8,289 nucleotides of DNA from contig PWPN01000047.1 of NCBI GenBank assembly GCA_003557125.1, positions 1 to 8,289 of the forward strand, in the 5' to 3' direction. Under the pieces are notes generated by a model that was given only the letters and a program-made list of their open reading frames with translations, was not told where the DNA came from and made no database searches. This stretch comes from Phycisphaerae bacterium (lineage in GTDB: Bacteria; Planctomycetota; Phycisphaerae; UBA1845; PWPN01). The position numbers and the translations under genes were made by a program. Shown here one piece after another: positions 5,679-8,289 of the stretch. Each line of letters starts with the position of its first letter. The first letter of the stretch is position 1.

Positions 5679-5707
5679 TGACGCCGCTCTTGCGATTTCA
5701 TTAGAAT
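5678..5707 (+). promoter_or_regulatory. Sigma-70-type promoter of the GNAT-sulfatase operon
   Basis: -35 TTGACG at 5678-5683 (5/6 of consensus), 18-base spacer, -10 TAGAAT at 5702-5707 (5/6). Transcription would begin near 5714, leaving a leader of about 47 bases before ATG 5761. This is the best promoter match I find in the window. Confidence 0.65.
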
Positions 5708-5760
5708 GCAAGTCAGCAGTGGAATTTTTTGCGCCCGCCAAAGACGGGTAGAGACAGGTC

Positions 5761-6264
5761 ATGGACTCCCAATCAACTCCTCTTGTCGCCGACACTCCGT
5801 CGATCCGCGGTGCGATGATGGCCGACGTTCCCGGGATCCATCGGCTCGTCACCCATCACGCCGAGTTCAACCGGATGCTGTTCCGCTCGTATGCGCATCT
5901 GTACGAGCATCTGCGCGATTTTACGGTTGCGACCGCGGCTGTGGACGGCCGGGAGGAGGTCGTCGCGTGCGTGGCGCTCGAGCTCGTCTGGCATAATCTT
6001 GCGGAAATCAAGAGCTTGGCCGTGGATGAACGGTTTCAGGGGCGCGGGCTCGGCAGGCAACTCATCTCGGCGAAGATCGAAGAAGCGAGGCGATTGGGGA
6101 TCGAGCGGGTTTTCGCCCTGACGCGCGAGCGGGAGTTTTTCGAGAAACTCCAGTTCCACGCCGTGCCCCGGGAATCGTTGCCGCACAAGGTCTGGACGGA
6201 CTGTATCCATTGCCCGCTTCAGGCCGACTGCGATGAGATCGCGATGCTGACCCTGTTGTCATGA
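5761..6264 (+). CDS. GNAT N-acetyltransferase, short ArgA-like (probable N-acetylglutamate synthase)
   Basis: Cytoplasmic 167-residue acetyltransferase that would move acetyl from acetyl-CoA to an amino acid, most likely glutamate, the first step of arginine synthesis. The GNAT fold opens at SIRGAMMADVPGIHRLV (about residues 14-30) and AHLYEHLRDF. The acetyl-CoA loop is Q93-G94-R95-G96-L97-G98 after the beta-4 strand EIKSLAVD. FALTREREFFEKLQF precedes the C-terminal block LPHKVWTDCIHCP, with C148, C151 and C157, then DCDEIAML. This 'LPHKVW-DC--CP----CDE' ending is typical of single-domain ArgA-type enzymes lacking the kinase-like domain of classical NAGS. Start ATG 5761 has only a weak AGG/GAG RBS; ATGs at 5815 and 5818 would cut into the fold. 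The stop overlaps the next start in ATGA, indicating translational coupling. Glutamate as substrate is inferred from family resemblance. Confidence 0.88.
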   Translation: MDSQSTPLVADTPSIRGAMMADVPGIHRLVTHHAEFNRMLFRSYAHLYEHLRDFTVATAAVDGREEVVACVALELVWHNLAEIKSLAVDERFQGRGLGRQLISAKIEEARRLGIERVFALTREREFFEKLQFHAVPRESLPHKVWTDCIHCPLQADCDEIAMLTLLS

Positions 6265-6635
6265 GTAAAAAGACCCCTCGCAAAACGATCCTGCGGCTCA
6301 AGGCCCTCGGCGGCGCGCTGGGCGGCCTTGCGGGCGGTATCCTGCTGATCTACCTGCATACACTCGTCCTGGAGAGGGGCGAGGCTGTGGATACCGTGGA
6401 GGTGACGGCTGCGGAGGGTCGGCCTGCGGATCCTGTGGGCGAATCGCCTGCCGAGGACGTTCCCAGTTCCGAGGAGCAGCACCGGGCCATCGCACAGAAC
6501 ATGAGCAGTCTCCTGCTTATGCTCGGGTTGGTGTGCCTGGCGGTGGCGGCCATCTGCGTGGGGTGGGTCGTCTGGGACGTCTATCATTCGCAGCCCGCCT
6601 GGAAAACGCAGACGAAGTATCCGCGCCGACATTGA
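6261..6635 (+). CDS. Two-pass membrane protein of unknown function
   Basis: A 124-residue protein I do not recognise. Order: basic N-terminus (SKKTPRKTILRLK), TM1 at about 14-36 beginning with the glycine-rich GGALGGLAGG, an acidic loop of about 45 residues (ERGEAVDTVEVTAAEGR... SPAEDVPSSEEQ), TM2 at about 82-106 (SSLLLMLGLVCLAVAAICVGWVVW), and a basic tail ending KYPRRH. The positive-inside rule puts both ends in the cytoplasm and the acidic loop outside. The repeated G-x-x-x-G spacing in TM1 (G17, G18, G21, G22, G25, G26) suggests tight helix packing or oligomerisation. ATG overlaps the GNAT stop (ATGA) and has no clear RBS, so translation probably depends on coupling. The sulfatase starts 18 bases after its stop. 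Confidence 0.75.
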   Translation: MSKKTPRKTILRLKALGGALGGLAGGILLIYLHTLVLERGEAVDTVEVTAAEGRPADPVGESPAEDVPSSEEQHRAIAQNMSSLLLMLGLVCLAVAAICVGWVVWDVYHSQPAWKTQTKYPRRH

Positions 6636-6653
6636 ACCATGGGGAGTTGGCTT

Positions 6654-8024
6654 ATGAGAAAGCGGCCCTGGCCGATGGCGGTCATTTTGTTCGTTGCGCA
6701 TTGTGCGACATCCGCGCCGGCGGCGGCCCCGCCGTCTCCCAACGTGGTCATCTTCTATGCCGATGACATGGGCCGCGGCGACGTGGGCGTTTACGGCTGC
6801 CGGGACATCGCCACGCCGAACATCGACCGGCTTGCCGGCCATGGCCTCCGCCTCGAGCAGTATTATGCTTCCGCGCCGCTGTGCTCGCCGGCGCGTGCAG
6901 CTCTTCTGACGGGGCGGTATCCGCTCCGTGCAGGTCTGCCCGGTAACGTCTCCTCGCAGCCGGGCGCGCCGGGCATGCCGGGAAGCGAAATCACATTCGG
7001 CGAGCTGGCCAAGACGCGCGGCTACGCCACCGCGGTGGTCGGCAAATGGCACGTGGGCTCTTCGGAGGATTGCCGCCCCAATGCGCAGGGCTTCGATCTG
7101 TTCTTCGGGCACCACGGCGGATGCATCGACTTCTATTCGCACTGGAACTACTGGACCGAACCGCATGTCCACGACCTCCACCACAACACGCGCGAGGTCC
7201 GTGAGGACGGCGTCTACATGACCGACATCATCACGCGCGAGTCGATCCGGTTCATCGACGAGAACAAGGACGGCCCCTTTTTGCTCTACGTGGCCTACAA
7301 CGCGCCGCACTACCCGCTCCAGGCACCCGAGCACTTCCGTGAGATGTACGCTCACCTGCCCGGTAATCGCAGAAACTATGCGCCGCTTGTAGCAGCCATG
7401 GACGATTCCATCGGCAAGGTGATGGCCTGCCTCGACGCCCATGGCCTGACGGACAATGCGCTCGTCTTCTTTCTGAGCGACAACGGCGTGTCGGACGAGA
7501 TCCGCAACAACGGCCTCGGCGGGGACACGGGCGGTTTCCGCGAAGCCAAATTCAGCCTTTTCGAGGGCGGCATCCGAGTGCCGGGCATCGTGAGTTGGCC
7601 TTCCATCCTGCCTCGCGGGCAGGTGCGCGATCAAGTCTCCATCGACCAGGACGTGTTTCCGACGATCGCTGCTGCCATCGGCGCGGATCTGCCGGCCGAC
7701 CGCGTCATCGACGGTCGGAATATGCTCCCGTGGCTGAAAGACCCCGCCGCTGCCGAGGGGCGCGCGAGCCTGTTCTGGGAGTCGTGGCGCCAAAAGGCTG
7801 TGCGACACGGCAAGTGGAAGCTCGTCGAGAACGGCATCCTCAACATGAACATGTCGAAGCGCGAACGCGCGACGGGTGAGGATGAGATTTTCCTGACCGA
7901 CCTCGAGGCCGACCCGGGCGAAGCGACCAACCTTCGTCGGGAACATCCCGAGATCGTCGAGAAGCTTCTGGCCAAACACGAGGCCTGGCGCCAAGAGATC
8001 GAGCAGGATCTGAACAGCCGTTGA
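6654..8024 (+). CDS. Secreted formylglycine-dependent sulfatase (type I)
   Basis: A 456-residue arylsulfatase-type hydrolase removing sulfate esters, most likely from carbohydrates. ATG 6654 is chosen because GGGGAG lies seven bases upstream; ATG 6639 lacks an RBS. Signal peptide: MRKR, hydrophobic PMAVILFVAH, then small residues with likely cleavage around ATSAPA-AA (about 23-25). Active-site parts in order: metal-binding D37-D38 (NVVIFYADDMG), C77-S-P-A-R81, where C77 is the cysteine turned into formylglycine, K131 and H133 (VVGKWHVG), H219 (NAPHYPLQAP), D276-N277 (FLSDNG), and K299 before FEGGIRVPGIVSW. The C-terminal subdomain has HGKWKLV and the common ending IFLTDLEADPGEATNL. All catalytic residues are intact. 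The C-S-P-A-R motif can be matured aerobically or by a radical-SAM enzyme; neither maturase is in the window. It is last in the GNAT operon. Substrate is unknown; a sulfated deoxyhexose polysaccharide would fit the mutarotase and symporter upstream. Confidence 0.95.
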   Translation: MRKRPWPMAVILFVAHCATSAPAAAPPSPNVVIFYADDMGRGDVGVYGCRDIATPNIDRLAGHGLRLEQYYASAPLCSPARAALLTGRYPLRAGLPGNVSSQPGAPGMPGSEITFGELAKTRGYATAVVGKWHVGSSEDCRPNAQGFDLFFGHHGGCIDFYSHWNYWTEPHVHDLHHNTREVREDGVYMTDIITRESIRFIDENKDGPFLLYVAYNAPHYPLQAPEHFREMYAHLPGNRRNYAPLVAAMDDSIGKVMACLDAHGLTDNALVFFLSDNGVSDEIRNNGLGGDTGGFREAKFSLFEGGIRVPGIVSWPSILPRGQVRDQVSIDQDVFPTIAAAIGADLPADRVIDGRNMLPWLKDPAAAEGRASLFWESWRQKAVRHGKWKLVENGILNMNMSKRERATGEDEIFLTDLEADPGEATNLRREHPEIVEKLLAKHEAWRQEIEQDLNSR

Positions 8025-8072
8025 TCGCTGCCTGACGCCGTTGACCCTTGGCGATTGTGCGACACCCGGTGC

Positions 8073-8095
8073 CGCTGGCGGCTTGTCCGCCAGTG
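8073..8095 (+). terminator. Hairpin downstream of the sulfatase, possible terminator
   Basis: CTGGCGG (8075-8081), loop CTTGT, CCGCCAG (8087-8093): a perfect 7-bp stem extendable to 9 with one G-U pair, 48 bases after the sulfatase stop. Only CTTTG follows, not a U-run, so it may instead be part of the repeat element beside it. Confidence 0.35.
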
Positions 8096-8107
8096 CTTTG
8101 TCCCAAC

Positions 8108-8139
8108 GACGGCCGCCACGGGGGGACGGCCGCTACAGG
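8108..8139 (-). repeat. Dispersed GC-rich repeat, copy B (inverted relative to copy A)
   Basis: The reverse complement of this stretch matches the copy at 3786-3849 in two blocks (20/22 and 14/16). On the minus strand GCGGCCGT occurs twice around CCCCCCGTG; because CGGCCG is self-complementary the two can also pair. Confidence 0.6.
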
Positions 8140-8148
8140 CGTTACATT

Positions 8149-8177
8149 TTCCAGGGTGCTACGTTCCAGGGTGGTAC
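8149..8177 (+). repeat. Two-copy tandem repeat, period 15
   Basis: TTCCAGGGTGCTAC (8149-8162) and TTCCAGGGTGGTAC (8164-8177) differ at one base. It directly follows copy B and is followed by GGCG-TCT-CGCC, a small perfect hairpin at 8179-8189. Confidence 0.7.
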
Positions 8178-8257
8178 GGGCGTCTCGCCAATTCTGTCCG
8201 GGAATTTGCTATGCGTCGCCCTCTGACTTCCCCGCAAAGATTAACGTAAAATTGAAC

Positions 8258-8286
8258 TTGCGCGAAGGTTATCCACATGTTTTAAT
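8258..8286 (+). promoter_or_regulatory. Possible sigma-70 promoter at the right edge
   Basis: TTGCGC (8258-8263), 17-base spacer, TTTAAT (8281-8286, 5/6 of a -10 box). The -35 is poor (3/6). It lies in an AT-rich stretch and any gene it serves is beyond the window. Confidence 0.3.
8269..8277 (+). other. Consensus DnaA box sequence
   Basis: TTATCCACA is an exact match to the consensus DnaA-binding 9-mer. It is a single copy next to AT-rich DNA at the window end. One box alone does not show an origin. Confidence 0.35.
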
Positions 8287-8289
8287 AGG

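Noticed and set aside
6700..6714. 14 of 15 bases shared between the sulfatase signal-peptide region and 8054-8068
   Set aside because: The longest exact run is 11 bases, which is expected by chance several times in a window of this size.
6219..7994. 591-residue open frame on the minus strand
   Set aside because: It lies opposite the sulfatase and the two-pass protein. The sulfatase has every catalytic motif intact, while this frame has no family motif; it follows from GC-rich codon structure.
1..8289. tRNA, rRNA, CRISPR array, transposase, toxin-antitoxin or defence genes
   Set aside because: Looked for on both strands and not seen; no regularly spaced repeats and no matching protein motifs.

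Overview
The window is GC-rich (roughly 60% by eye), protein-dense bacterial DNA with no tRNA, rRNA, CRISPR array or transposase. The gene set suggests a heterotrophic member of the Planctomycetota or a related PVC-type lineage. It includes a formylglycine sulfatase with a signal peptide, an SGLT-like sodium/solute symporter, a possible lipoprotein form of L-rhamnose mutarotase, the remnant of a uroporphyrinogen-decarboxylase-like gene and a short ArgA-like acetyltransferase. This assignment is inferred from gene content only; no phylogenetic marker is present.

Layout. Left block, + strand: a ferric-reductase/MsrQ-like heme membrane protein (14-733), a YjbQ-family protein (859-1275), an L-rhamnose mutarotase family protein with a possible lipoprotein signal and a second strong internal start (1403-1861), and an SSS symporter (1933-3747) carrying an unusual winged-helix-like insert in one loop. 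Middle block, - strand: a di-iron Fe-S cluster repair protein of the RIC/YtfE family (3880-4602), preceded by a decayed uroporphyrinogen-decarboxylase-like pseudogene (4689-5072) that keeps only its two ends. Right block, + strand: a 56-residue protein (5366-5536), then a compact likely operon of GNAT acetyltransferase (5761-6264), two-pass membrane protein (6261-6635, ATGA overlap) and sulfatase (6654-8024), with a good sigma-70 promoter at 5678-5707.

How the genes may work together. Mutarotase plus symporter is a plausible L-rhamnose (or L-fucose-like) uptake pair, and the secreted sulfatase could act on sulfated algal polysaccharides that release such sugars. This link is inference, since the two groups are separated by an unrelated - strand block. 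The RIC protein suggests exposure to nitric oxide or oxidative stress. The GNAT points to arginine biosynthesis.

Non-coding features. Two diverged copies of a GC-rich dispersed repeat lie in opposite orientation in the 3748-3879 and 8041-8180 spacers. A 15-nt-period tandem repeat and a hairpin flank the second copy. A 21-bp tandem duplication covers the symporter stop codon. An AT-rich near-palindrome lies in the divergent spacer at 5249-5271. A perfect DnaA-box sequence sits at the right edge. The strongest candidates for something new are the winged-helix-like insert in the symporter and the two-start, two-location design of the mutarotase gene.
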